From the NCBI GenBank assembly GCA_937859595.1, contig CALMAH010000024.1:1-64000 (forward strand): DNA of 64,000 nucleotides, written 5' to 3'. Made by a program: the position numbers and the translations under genes. The stretch comes from an uncultured Acidobacteriota bacterium (GTDB lineage Bacteria > Acidobacteriota > Blastocatellia > Pyrinomonadales > Pyrinomonadaceae). The notes under the pieces were generated by a model. That model was given only the letters and a program-made list of their open reading frames with translations. It ran no database searches and was not told the DNA's origin. Shown piece by piece: positions 33,916 to 42,419 of this stretch (the first letter of the stretch is position 1; each line of letters begins with the position of its first letter).

Positions 33916-34905
33916 ATGGAAACAGTGGTCAAGGCAGCCGGAAAAACCAATTACGAAAGAGTCATCGATATTCTCCGGCTTGAGGCCTCGGCCGTTGAAC
34001 GAGCGGCGGGCAGACTAGTGTCAACGCAAGTAGAACGAGCTGTTGAGATAATTGCCGCCTGTCAAAGCAAGGTGATAGTGCTGGGGGTGGGCAAGTCGGG
34101 CGTGATAGCGCAAAAGATAGCACAAACAATGACGTCAACCGGGACCGTTGCGATATATGTGCATCCTTCGGATGCATTGCACGGCAGCCTGGGGGTCGTT
34201 ACCGAGGGCGACGTTGTAATTGCGTTGAGCAACTCCGGCGAAACAGATGAGATCGTAGCTATGCTTCCGGCTTTGAAACAGCGTGCGATCCCGATCGTGG
34301 CAATAGTTGGCAATGTCGGCTCAACCCTTGCACGTGATTCAGATGTGGCGCTGGATGCATCGGTGGATGAGGAGGCGTGCCCGCTAAACCTGGCACCGAC
34401 GACCTCGACCACTGTAGCTCTTTCGATCGGGGACGCCCTGGCGATGACCGTGATGGAGGCAAAGGGACATACGGCGGAAGATTTTGCAGCGAACCATCCC
34501 GCGGGACGACTTGGGAAACGTCTTACACTTAGGGTCCGCGACCTGATGCACGCCAGCCCAGAGGTCTCGCCGGATGCGGGGTGGCTGAACGTAGTAAAGG
34601 CCATCTCGGATGCCTCTTTGGGAGCAGTCAACGTGGTCGATGAAGGTCGTTTAGCGGGAATAATCACCGACGGCGATCTCCGCCGAACCATCGAGAGGAC
34701 CGAACCGACAAAGCTCTCTTCACTGGCCGCCAAAGTTATGATGACCCGCTCACCGATAACGGCCTCTCCCGAAATGCGCGCCTACGATGCTCTCCGGATC
34801 ATGGAAGAACGTCCATCGCAGATATCTGTGCTTCCTGTTGTGGATAATGAAGGAAAGTGCATTGGCCTGCTTAGGATCCATGATGTTGTAAAGGCCGGGT
34901 TATAG
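33916..34905 (+). CDS. kdsD: D-arabinose 5-phosphate isomerase (KdsD/KpsF)
   Basis: 329 residues. SIS domain at about 35-175 (VLGVGKSGVIAQKIAQTMTS, SNSGETDEIVAMLP) and two CBS domains at about 205-265 and 275-329, the standard KdsD architecture and length (E. coli 328). It interconverts ribulose 5-phosphate and arabinose 5-phosphate, first step of Kdo synthesis, so the organism probably makes Kdo-containing outer-membrane glycolipid. No kdsABC neighbours are in this window. The catalytic His of the motif AADFAANHPAGRLGKRL is conserved (AEDFAANHPAGR). Confidence 0.92.
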   Translation: METVVKAAGKTNYERVIDILRLEASAVERAAGRLVSTQVERAVEIIAACQSKVIVLGVGKSGVIAQKIAQTMTSTGTVAIYVHPSDALHGSLGVVTEGDVVIALSNSGETDEIVAMLPALKQRAIPIVAIVGNVGSTLARDSDVALDASVDEEACPLNLAPTTSTTVALSIGDALAMTVMEAKGHTAEDFAANHPAGRLGKRLTLRVRDLMHASPEVSPDAGWLNVVKAISDASLGAVNVVDEGRLAGIITDGDLRRTIERTEPTKLSSLAAKVMMTRSPITASPEMRAYDALRIMEERPSQISVLPVVDNEGKCIGLLRIHDVVKAGL

Positions 34906-34993
34906 TTCGTATTGGCCGCACAGGTAACCTGAGATCTCCGCACGGCATCAAACCGGTGTTGTCAGAGTCCCTGTTGATCAGGAGGGAATCGTT

Positions 34994-35701
34994 ATGAGAA
35001 AGTTCCGGTCGTTGCTGCTAATCGTTGTTACCATTTTCTTTACTTCTTCCTCGTTTGGCCAGCGAACCGAGATATCGATCCTGCTAGGCGAACAATTTTT
35101 CGATGCAGTTATCGATGCAGTATTTCTCCACTCTCAGCCGCCAAGTTTTTCCATTGCTTCGTTGAGTGGCCCTTCAGAAGGCAAACTTGCCTCGGATACT
35201 TTGTTCCGAAACGCTTCGTTTTCGGAGAGCAGAACGTCCGAAGGAGGCCGATGCGGCGACTCAATACGGCTACTTCGCGAGACCGGGGGAGTTCGGACGG
35301 CCGTTCGATTTCGCGAAGGGAAGATATTATCTCCACTTTCATTTACCGGAAACTATAACCCTCCGTTGATCGGATGTGTCGAGTTCAGCGGCTGGGCGGA
35401 ATCCAGCATCGATCTGAGGTTTGATCCATCCTCACAACGCCTGGTCGCAAATGCCAAGGTTAGCAACGTACATCTGAACGAGACCCGCGGTGTCGGAGGA
35501 GCGCTTATTGCCAGAATGGTCCAAAGCTCGATAGACAAACGGGTCAACCCCATTGAGATCATGCAGCTGGATAAGATCTCGTTCATGCTTCCTATTCAGA
35601 ATTCGAATGCCATTCGGATGAAGGCAGTTGGCGTAAGACATGAAATAATGGATCGCGTTCTTCTTGTTCACATAGCTTACGAATTCGAGAAAGCTTCCTA
35701 G
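34994..35701 (+). CDS. Secreted hypothetical protein
   Basis: 235 residues. An AGGAGG ribosome site precedes the ATG. Signal peptide about 1-22 (LLLIVVTIFFTSSSFGQ). The mature part is beta-rich with LSFTGNYNPPLIGCVEFSGW and VANAKVSNVHLNETRG, reminiscent of lipid-binding or outer-membrane assembly folds but not assignable. Follows KdsD by 88 bases in the same direction. Confidence 0.6.
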   Translation: MRKFRSLLLIVVTIFFTSSSFGQRTEISILLGEQFFDAVIDAVFLHSQPPSFSIASLSGPSEGKLASDTLFRNASFSESRTSEGGRCGDSIRLLRETGGVRTAVRFREGKILSPLSFTGNYNPPLIGCVEFSGWAESSIDLRFDPSSQRLVANAKVSNVHLNETRGVGGALIARMVQSSIDKRVNPIEIMQLDKISFMLPIQNSNAIRMKAVGVRHEIMDRVLLVHIAYEFEKAS

Positions 35702-35886
35702 CCATGGAATACCTGTCGGGCCGCAACGATATCGTGTCCGAACCGTTTATCGATGCCTCATTTGCGACTCTCCGTTCCGAAAAAGCCCATTTTTCTAGCT
35801 GGTTTAGCCAACGGCACGTGGATTGCGGTAATTTAGGGCAATTTAGTGCGAGCGGTGGAAATACCGATTTCGGACAAGGGGGTTAG

Positions 35887-36873
35887 ATGAAGATAGAAAT
35901 TCTTAAACGGATAGGATTAGGAGCGGTGGTCGCAGGCGGATTGATGCTGGGCACGATCGGCGAGGTGAGTGCACAGCGGGGACAGGACCGCGGGAACGAC
36001 AGCGACACAAAGCGATCAGAGGAACGTCGCGGAGCCGCTCCACAGCAGAGCCGTGTGCAGCAGCAACGGCAGCAACAAAGCCGGCTCGAACAGCAGCGTC
36101 AGCAGCAGCAACGGCAGCAACAAGCCCGCCAGCAGCAGGCTCAGCAGCAGCAACGGCAGCAACAAAGCCGGCTCGAACAGCAACGTCAGCAGCAGGCCCG
36201 TCAGCAGCAGGCTCAGCAGCAGCAACGGCAGCAACAAAGCCGGCTCGAACAGCAGCGGCAGCAACAGGCCCGCCAGCAGCAGGCTCAGCATCAGCGCCGT
36301 CAGTATGACCGTCAGCAATATCAACCGATCTGGCAGCAGCGACAGCGGCAATATAACAATCGCTGGGCAAATTGGCAGGCGATTCAGGCACAGCGTCAGC
36401 GCCAACTCCAACAGCAGCGCAGGCTCGCGTATCTAAGATATCAGCAGCGATATTGGGAGCAGATAAGGCGCGACCAGATCAGGCTGGCTCAGGCCCGTTA
36501 CCACAATGACCTGATCTACAATCATCGATACTATCGGGGCGGCCAATACTACTACACCAGCCAGTATGGGGCTCAGATGCTCCAGGACGCACTTAACCGC
36601 GGCTACGAAGAAGGCTATTGGGCCGGAAGGGCCGACCGGGAAGATGGTTGGGGGTACGATTATCGGAATTCCTACGGCTATAACGACGCCTCCTACGGCT
36701 ATGACGGGTATTACGTTCCCATAGACGAATACAGCCATTATTTCCGTGAAGGATTTCGACGCGGATATGAGGATGGCTACTATAGCCGTAATGAGTACGG
36801 ATATTACGACAACGGCCGTTACAGCATTCTTGGTGCGGTTCTTGGGACCATCCTGGAGGTCGTAAGGTTCTAG
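35887..36873 (+). CDS. Exported Gln/Arg-repeat protein with Tyr/Gly-rich C-terminus
   Basis: 328 residues. Signal peptide 1-29 (GAVVAGGLMLGTIGEVSAQ). Residues 50-140 are almost pure Q/R/A/S/L/E in 24-residue repeats (unit opens SRLEQQRQQQARQQQA), likely extended coiled coil. Residues 200-300 are Tyr-, Arg- and Gly-rich (YEEGYWAGRADREDGWGYDY), as in outer-membrane-associated structural proteins. No known family. The repeat is encoded by CAG/CGG-rich DNA that can expand or contract by slippage. A strong terminator follows. Confidence 0.7.
   Translation: MKIEILKRIGLGAVVAGGLMLGTIGEVSAQRGQDRGNDSDTKRSEERRGAAPQQSRVQQQRQQQSRLEQQRQQQQRQQQARQQQAQQQQRQQQSRLEQQRQQQARQQQAQQQQRQQQSRLEQQRQQQARQQQAQHQRRQYDRQQYQPIWQQRQRQYNNRWANWQAIQAQRQRQLQQQRRLAYLRYQQRYWEQIRRDQIRLAQARYHNDLIYNHRYYRGGQYYYTSQYGAQMLQDALNRGYEEGYWAGRADREDGWGYDYRNSYGYNDASYGYDGYYVPIDEYSHYFREGFRRGYEDGYYSRNEYGYYDNGRYSILGAVLGTILEVVRF
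36049..36291 (+). repeat. Glutamine-codon repeat with 72-base period
   Basis: CAGCAG-rich direct repeats inside the preceding gene; the block from GCCGGCTCGAACAGCA recurs three times at about 72-base spacing. Coding, frame-preserving. Confidence 0.7.
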
Positions 36874-36902
36874 GCCCGGTCACATCAGAGATAGATCGAG
36901 TT

Positions 36903-36939
36903 GGCCACGGGGCAGTAGTATTTTTCCCGTGGCCTTTTT
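36903..36939 (+). terminator. Intrinsic terminator after the Gln-repeat gene
   Basis: GGCCACGGG (36903-36911) pairs with CCCGTGGCC (36926-36934), followed by TTTTT. Confidence 0.85.
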
Positions 36940-36951
36940 ATCGCGATGCCG

Positions 36952-37782
36952 CTATCTCGCATCGCGGCCAGTAAATTCTACAGTTTGTTTTCCCAGACTC
37001 CCTCCAACTTCCTGTCTGACGAGCCCAACGCCATTGGCGTACCAGTTTGAGGTTGAGATCTTGGGATCCGGAACCTTTACACCTTTTACGGTGAGGTCCA
37101 TAGACATAAGCGAGTCAATTCTGGCCGCGGTATACTCTTTCCCACCAGCGGTCACCTTGTCGTCAAGCGAAACGATGCGGTGAGTGATCGTTATCTTGCC
37201 GTTTGCCGAAGTGCTCATATTGGCTACCTTCATATTGGCACGGATGTCATAGATCGATTCCCATTCGGTTTCGGCCTTCCATTCCCGTGGCAGCGTGACA
37301 CCGGAACTCTTGAGAGTTTCCATATCAAACGCACCTTCTTTCATCGTGATGTAGTTCGTATATTCGACCATTCGGAGCCCTTCGTCCGTACATACCCAGT
37401 TGTTCGTGACCGTAATGTCCGAATCGAACACGCGGACCTCTTTGAATTCATCTCCGTCGGCAAGATCCTGGCGGAGCGAATATGTGCCGCCTGAACTGCC
37501 AGACATTCTATAATTACGCACGTTTGTCGTATCCAGCGGATAATACTCGTTCGCACAATTGCCCGCATTTTCAGTCGTGGACGGATCGGAGCCATTTGTA
37601 TCCGTGTTGTTTGTCTGGACCTGCTCCGGTGTCTGATCACCCTGCAGCCGTTTCGAGACCTCGCCGCAGCCGACAGCCAAGAGCACGATGGAAAGGATCA
37701 AGATCAAAGGCAAGGTCGAAGTTGACCGACCTCCGACCGTTCGGAATGTTCTTAGCAAGAAGAATTTATTATTGAATGCCAC
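36952..37782 (-). CDS. Putative lipoprotein
   Basis: 276 residues with a long N-terminal region and lipobox LLAVGC (Cys at about 39). Starts at GTG with a perfect AGGAGG site 7 bases upstream; no ATG fits. The mature part has GEVSKRLQGDQTPEQVQTNN, then a beta-rich domain (YTNYITMKEGAFDMETLKSS, SLDDKVTAGGKEYTAARIDS). Family not recognised. Convergent with the Gln-repeat gene, divergent from der. Confidence 0.65.
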   Translation of the reverse strand: MAFNNKFFLLRTFRTVGGRSTSTLPLILILSIVLLAVGCGEVSKRLQGDQTPEQVQTNNTDTNGSDPSTTENAGNCANEYYPLDTTNVRNYRMSGSSGGTYSLRQDLADGDEFKEVRVFDSDITVTNNWVCTDEGLRMVEYTNYITMKEGAFDMETLKSSGVTLPREWKAETEWESIYDIRANMKVANMSTSANGKITITHRIVSLDDKVTAGGKEYTAARIDSLMSMDLTVKGVKVPDPKISTSNWYANGVGLVRQEVGGSLGKQTVEFTGRDAR

Positions 37783-37935
37783 GTATGGTCCTCCTGATCT
37801 GTGATTACGCCAACGAAAATTGTTAGGATAAAGAATGAGCTTCGGAATGTCGGGTGTATTCTACAATGTGTTCGCGCCGTATTGCTAATAGGGCGTTAGT
37901 GAATACACCCGAAACTATCTTATCTATAGACAATA

Positions 37936-39297
37936 ATGGGAAAACCTCTGGTCGCGATCATCGGCCGTCCAAACGTAGGGAAATCCACGCTTTTTAACCG
38001 TATGACCGGTTCGCGCAAGTCAATTGTCGGCGACGAGCCGGGAATAACGCGAGACCGCATCTATGGCGACGTTGACTGGCGGTCCGGGATGTTTGAGCTG
38101 GTGGACACCGGCGGTATTGTTCCTGACGATGAGGCGATCATTCCTGCCAATATCTTCAGGCAGGCAGGGTTTGCCATCGAAAGGGCCAAAGCAATAATTT
38201 GGGTCGTCGATGCCAGAGCCGGGATAACGCCGCTTGATGAGGAAATATCTATCTTTCTGCGAAACATCAGTAAGCCGGTCTTTATCGCGGCAAACAAGGC
38301 GGAGACCAAGCGCGTGGAAGAGGAGGCTGCCGAATTTTACAAGTTCGGGTTTTCCGTGTTCCCCGTTTCGGCCGAGCACGGAACTTCGGTAGGCGATCTG
38401 CTGGAGGCGGTGGCTGACGCGATCGACATGGAGCCCGAAGACGAAGAGCCGGTATCGAACGAGATCAGGCTGGCGATAGTCGGCAGGCCGAACGTTGGAA
38501 AATCTTCCTTGCTGAATAAATTGCTTGGGGAAGAACGCGTCATTGTTTCGCCGGTCGCCGGGACCACTCGTGACGCGATCGATACAGATCTCGAACAGGA
38601 CGGGCAGAAATTCAAGATCATTGACACCGCCGGCATACGAAGAAAGGGCAAAACAGTGGAAATGGCGGAGAAACTATCTGTAGTTATGGCCCGAAAAGCG
38701 CTGGAGCGAGCGGATGTCGCAGTTGTGATGATCGACGCGGTCGAAGGCGTGACCGGACTCGACGCAAACATCGCCGGGTACGCAGTTGAAGCCGGCTGTT
38801 CCGTGATAATTGCGATCAACAAATGGGATGCGGTGCCGGAAAAGGAGACGAATACGGTCTATGAGTTTGAGCGTGAGCTTCGGCGAAAGATGAAGTTTCT
38901 CGATTGGGCGCCTATCGTATTCATTTCTGCGCTGACGGGACAAAGGACCGAACGGCTGCTTTCAATGGCTTGCAGAGCGAATGAAGCTCGAAATTTCCGT
39001 GTGCCTACGGCGCGGCTCAATCAGTTTTTCGAGGACGACATCGCCCAACCCCGTGGCGGAAGCGCGCCGGCGCCGGTAAAAGGCGGCTTTTCGCGGCTTA
39101 AGGTAAAGTACATCACTCAGGGCGGTATCCGTCCGCCAACGTTCGTTCTTTTCACGTCCGGTGGCGGAGGCACGGCTAAACTACATTTTTCCTATTTGCG
39201 GTATATTGAGAACAGGCTAAGGGAGGAATTCGAATTTTTTGCGACGCCGCTCGTGCTCAAGGAACGTCATAAACCGGGGAGGGAGCGCAAACCGTGA
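37936..39297 (+). CDS. der: GTPase Der (EngA), 50S assembly
   Basis: 453 residues. Two tandem GTPase domains: G1 GRPNVGKST (about 10-18) and GRPNVGKSS (about 182-190), with DTGG and DTAG G3 motifs and NKAE/NKWD G4 motifs, followed by the C-terminal KH-like domain (about 360-440). Length is as expected. It acts in late large-subunit ribosome assembly. The stop overlaps the next gene by one base (TGATG), so der heads an operon with the MauE/thioredoxin fusion and tgt. Confidence 0.97.
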   Translation: MGKPLVAIIGRPNVGKSTLFNRMTGSRKSIVGDEPGITRDRIYGDVDWRSGMFELVDTGGIVPDDEAIIPANIFRQAGFAIERAKAIIWVVDARAGITPLDEEISIFLRNISKPVFIAANKAETKRVEEEAAEFYKFGFSVFPVSAEHGTSVGDLLEAVADAIDMEPEDEEPVSNEIRLAIVGRPNVGKSSLLNKLLGEERVIVSPVAGTTRDAIDTDLEQDGQKFKIIDTAGIRRKGKTVEMAEKLSVVMARKALERADVAVVMIDAVEGVTGLDANIAGYAVEAGCSVIIAINKWDAVPEKETNTVYEFERELRRKMKFLDWAPIVFISALTGQRTERLLSMACRANEARNFRVPTARLNQFFEDDIAQPRGGSAPAPVKGGFSRLKVKYITQGGIRPPTFVLFTSGGGGTAKLHFSYLRYIENRLREEFEFFATPLVLKERHKPGRERKP

Positions 39298-40787
39298 TGG
39301 AAGTATTTGTTCTTATCATCAGATTTCTTCTCTCCGGAGTTTTCGCAGTTGCGGCCGTTGGCAAACTCGCCGACCTTAAGGGCGCTGAAAAGGCAGCCCG
39401 CGGCTTTGGTGTGCCGGGATGGCTAGCCCGTCCGCTGGCCTATGGACTACCGATAGCGGAGATCGCCGTCGCACTGATGCTGCTGTTTCCCGAAGTGTCA
39501 TTTTTCGGAGCGGGAGCCGCATCGTTATTGTTGATAAGTTTTGTCACCGGAATGGCCTATCAAATGGCGAAGGGAAATGCTCCTGATTGCCATTGTTTTG
39601 GCCAACTTCACAGCGAGCCGATCGGTGCAGCTGCCATTATCCGCAATGTTCTTCTGCTTTTGGCAGCAGCGTTTCTTGTGGTTCGCGGTATCGACGGCCA
39701 GGGAGTCGCTCTGGCAAATGATCTTCGTGAGACGATCATGATCCTCGGGATCGCTGTTTCGATGATGGCCGCATTCGCGGCGATCCTGGTCGCAGTTGCG
39801 GCGCGGGCCGGTCAGCAAAAGCTCGTACGGCGGATCGAGATGCTTGAGATCCTCTCAGGCGAGGACGTGTCGATAGATCATGACGAAGCGGTCGACCCGA
39901 ACAACGGCCTTCCGATCGGGGCGCCGCTACCGGAGTTTGAGCTTGCGAAAGTCGGTGGTGGAAGCCTTGCCTCTCGTTCACTTACCGATTCGGGCAGGCC
40001 GTCGCTCCTCTTTTTTGTCGGGCCGGACTGCAAGCCCTGTGCATCGCTTTACCCGGAGATAGAAAAGTGGTCAGAAGAATTTGGCAGCGGCATCGATCTT
40101 TGGATCGTAAGCCGTGGCGATGCTGAATCCAACCTTGCAAAGTTCAATGGATCGCTTACCGACCGATTGCTTCTGCAGTCAGAGCGTGAGGCGGCGGACC
40201 TGCTTCGCGCCCGCTGGACCCCGACGGCTATCCTCGTTGGCCCAACAGGACGGATAGCCAGCAACCCCGCCGTCGGGGACAACCTTATCAGAGAGTTGAT
40301 GGACAAGATAAGGATCAGGATCGACAAGTTTGCAGATGGGTTCATAGATGTGCGTGTTGGTTCGGCGTCAGGACGAAAGAGTTTTGTCGGCAAATTGATA
40401 CCGGAGTTTTCTGTAGAGGATATACACGGAGACAGAGTTACCGACGCAGATCTGAAAGGACGGGAGGCATTGGCGATCTTTCTGGCAAAGAACTGTGGCC
40501 ACTGTACGCGGATGGCCGAAGAGATCGTTCGACGGGAAGAGGAGGGGCATCCGAACGCAAGAGATCTGTTCGTGTTCTCCGATACGGATTTAGAAACCCT
40601 GAAAAGCTACGGCCTGAGCGCGAGGGTGATATATGACCCCGGTTTCGAACTCGGAAAGTCCTTCGGAATGTACGGCTCCCCGTCGGCTGTGCTGATAAAC
40701 GAAGACGGCAGGATAGTATCGGAATCTGCGATCGGGCAGCCGAACATATGGGCGCTGAGAGCTGAGACCGGAGGTATTGACGGCTGA
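39297..40787 (+). CDS. MauE/DoxX-like membrane protein fused to two thioredoxin-like domains
   Basis: 496 residues. N-terminal 1-170 is a four-helix MauE/DoxX membrane domain (FLLSGVFAVAAVGKLADLKG, PDCHCFGQLHSEPIG with CxC typical of MauE). Then two thioredoxin folds: the first (about 205-345) with C245-K-P-C248, the second (about 365-496) with C400-G-H-C403, the PDI-type active site. MauE proteins are known beside thiol oxidoreductases in disulfide and amine-dehydrogenase maturation; here all are on one chain. It probably passes electrons across the membrane to extracytoplasmic thiols. Translationally coupled to der; tgt starts immediately after its stop. Confidence 0.75.
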   Translation: MEVFVLIIRFLLSGVFAVAAVGKLADLKGAEKAARGFGVPGWLARPLAYGLPIAEIAVALMLLFPEVSFFGAGAASLLLISFVTGMAYQMAKGNAPDCHCFGQLHSEPIGAAAIIRNVLLLLAAAFLVVRGIDGQGVALANDLRETIMILGIAVSMMAAFAAILVAVAARAGQQKLVRRIEMLEILSGEDVSIDHDEAVDPNNGLPIGAPLPEFELAKVGGGSLASRSLTDSGRPSLLFFVGPDCKPCASLYPEIEKWSEEFGSGIDLWIVSRGDAESNLAKFNGSLTDRLLLQSEREAADLLRARWTPTAILVGPTGRIASNPAVGDNLIRELMDKIRIRIDKFADGFIDVRVGSASGRKSFVGKLIPEFSVEDIHGDRVTDADLKGREALAIFLAKNCGHCTRMAEEIVRREEEGHPNARDLFVFSDTDLETLKSYGLSARVIYDPGFELGKSFGMYGSPSAVLINEDGRIVSESAIGQPNIWALRAETGGIDG

Positions 40788-41999
40788 ATGGGTCCGATAG
40801 ACTGGAACATCGAAGGCTCGGACGGAAATGCCAGAGCCGGAACGCTGAAGACCCGCCGCTCGATGATCGAAACGCCGGTCTTTATGCCGGTCGGTACACA
40901 GGGCTCTGTGAAAGGCGTGTCCTTTGATCTGCTGGAGAATGAGATCGACGCCCGCATCATTCTCGGAAACACCTATCATCTATTTCTCCGGCCGGGAGTG
41001 GACGTGATCCGCGAGATGGGCGGTCTGCATCGGTTCACATCATGGAAGCGATCGTTCCTTACAGATTCCGGCGGCTTTCAGGTCTTCTCGCTGACAGATC
41101 TCAGGAAATTAACGGAAGACGGAGTTGAATTTCGTTCGCACATCGACGGCAGCAGCCAGTTCCTCTCGCCGGAGATCTCGATGGAGATACAGGCCGCGCT
41201 CGGCTCTGAGATCGTAATGGCCTTTGACGAATGTCCGCCGGGTGATGCAGGGCATGAGGCAACGAAAAACAGCCTTGCACTTACGATACGATGGGCAGAA
41301 AGGTCGAAGGCGCGGTTTCAGGCTCTCCAAAAGGAGGGGGCCGATGCGGGCCGGGCCCGGGATGGCGACCCGCTCGGGGACAGCTCTGACAGCTCCAAAG
41401 ATCTCAGCGGCGAACAAGCTCTCTTCGGGATCATACAGGGTGCCGGCCACCACGACCTTCGTCGCGAAAGCCTTGAGCGCACCGTGGCGATAGGATTTGA
41501 CGGATACGCGATAGGAGGGCTGAGCGTTGGCGAAGAAAAGGCTGTGATGTACGAAGTTCTGGAAAACATCACCCCAAGTATGCCGACGGACGCCCCAAGA
41601 TATCTGATGGGCGTAGGGACACCTGAGGACCTGTTGGAGGCGATCTCGCATGGCGTGGATATGTTCGATTGCGTGATGCCGACCCGCAACGGCAGGACCG
41701 GCGGAGCATTTACGTCAACCGGCAAACTGAATATACGGAATGCCCGATACACCCGCGACGAATCACCGCTCGACACGGATTGTGGATGCACGGTTTGCCG
41801 TCGTTACAGCCGTGCCTATCTTCGACATCTATATAATGCGGGTGAGATGTCCGCGGCGATCCTGCTCTCGCAGCACAACCTCTATTTCTATCTCAAACTT
41901 ATGAAGAAAGCCCGGGCTGCGATACTTGGCGGGGGGTTCGAGGAGTTTAAGGCGGACTTTATTGCCCGCACTGTCGAAAACGACCGCGTTCCCGTTTGA
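40788..41999 (+). CDS. tgt: tRNA-guanine transglycosylase Tgt (queuosine)
   Basis: 403 residues. TIM-barrel Tgt: general-acid Asp93 (DSGGFQVF), nucleophile Asp294 (FDCVMPTRNGRTG), and zinc ligands CxCxxC plus His (CGCTVC, LLSQHN). It swaps guanine 34 of GUN-anticodon tRNAs for preQ1. A Gly/Asp/Ser-rich insertion of about 26 residues (GADAGRARDGDPLGDSSDSS region) precedes ALFGIIQGA, where most family members have VQGG. Start codon follows the stop of the fusion gene directly. The order tgt-yajC-secD-secF is widely conserved in bacteria. Confidence 0.95.
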   Translation: MGPIDWNIEGSDGNARAGTLKTRRSMIETPVFMPVGTQGSVKGVSFDLLENEIDARIILGNTYHLFLRPGVDVIREMGGLHRFTSWKRSFLTDSGGFQVFSLTDLRKLTEDGVEFRSHIDGSSQFLSPEISMEIQAALGSEIVMAFDECPPGDAGHEATKNSLALTIRWAERSKARFQALQKEGADAGRARDGDPLGDSSDSSKDLSGEQALFGIIQGAGHHDLRRESLERTVAIGFDGYAIGGLSVGEEKAVMYEVLENITPSMPTDAPRYLMGVGTPEDLLEAISHGVDMFDCVMPTRNGRTGGAFTSTGKLNIRNARYTRDESPLDTDCGCTVCRRYSRAYLRHLYNAGEMSAAILLSQHNLYFYLKLMKKARAAILGGGFEEFKADFIARTVENDRVPV

Positions 42000-42050
42000 A
42001 AAAGGGGGGTGCAGTGTATATCATAAAACTTTTATTTTCCTTCGTGAGAA

Positions 42051-42350
42051 ATGATGAATAATCTACTTTTGTTTTTCCAGGATTCCGGCGGTGGCCTTTT
42101 GTGGGCATTATTGCCGTTCGTGTTCATTTTCCTGATCTTTTATTTTCTCGTGATCCTGCCGCAGAAGAGACAACGGCAGCAGCTTCAGGAGATGATCACG
42201 CAACTAAAGATAAACGACGAGGTTGTCACAAACGGCGGCGTGATCGGGAAAATCAAGGAAATAAAGGAAACAAGTTTTATCATACAGAGCGCAGAAAAGT
42301 CCTTTCTTGAGATAGGCAAAAGCGCGGTCGTCGGAAGAAAGGCCGAATAA
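42051..42350 (+). CDS. yajC: Preprotein translocase subunit YajC
   Basis: 99 residues. One N-terminal membrane helix (LLWALLPFVFIFLIFYFLVI) then the basic QKRQRQQLQEMITQLKIND and VVTNGGVIGKIKEI segment typical of YajC. It associates with SecDF. Located between tgt and secD as usual. A second ATG is 3 bases downstream. Confidence 0.95.
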   Translation: MMNNLLLFFQDSGGGLLWALLPFVFIFLIFYFLVILPQKRQRQQLQEMITQLKINDEVVTNGGVIGKIKEIKETSFIIQSAEKSFLEIGKSAVVGRKAE

Positions 42351-42419
42351 CTTAACTGTTAACTGCCGATACATTTTGCGCGGTTCTGCCTCGTATCGAT
42401 TCGGCAATTAACGATCAAT

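Noticed and set aside
35704..35886. 60-codon frame before the Gln-repeat gene
   Set aside because: No ribosome site or family; composition unlike neighbours.
36016..36436. Long antisense and alternative frames in the Gln-repeat gene
   Set aside because: A product of CAG/CGG repeats being open in several frames.
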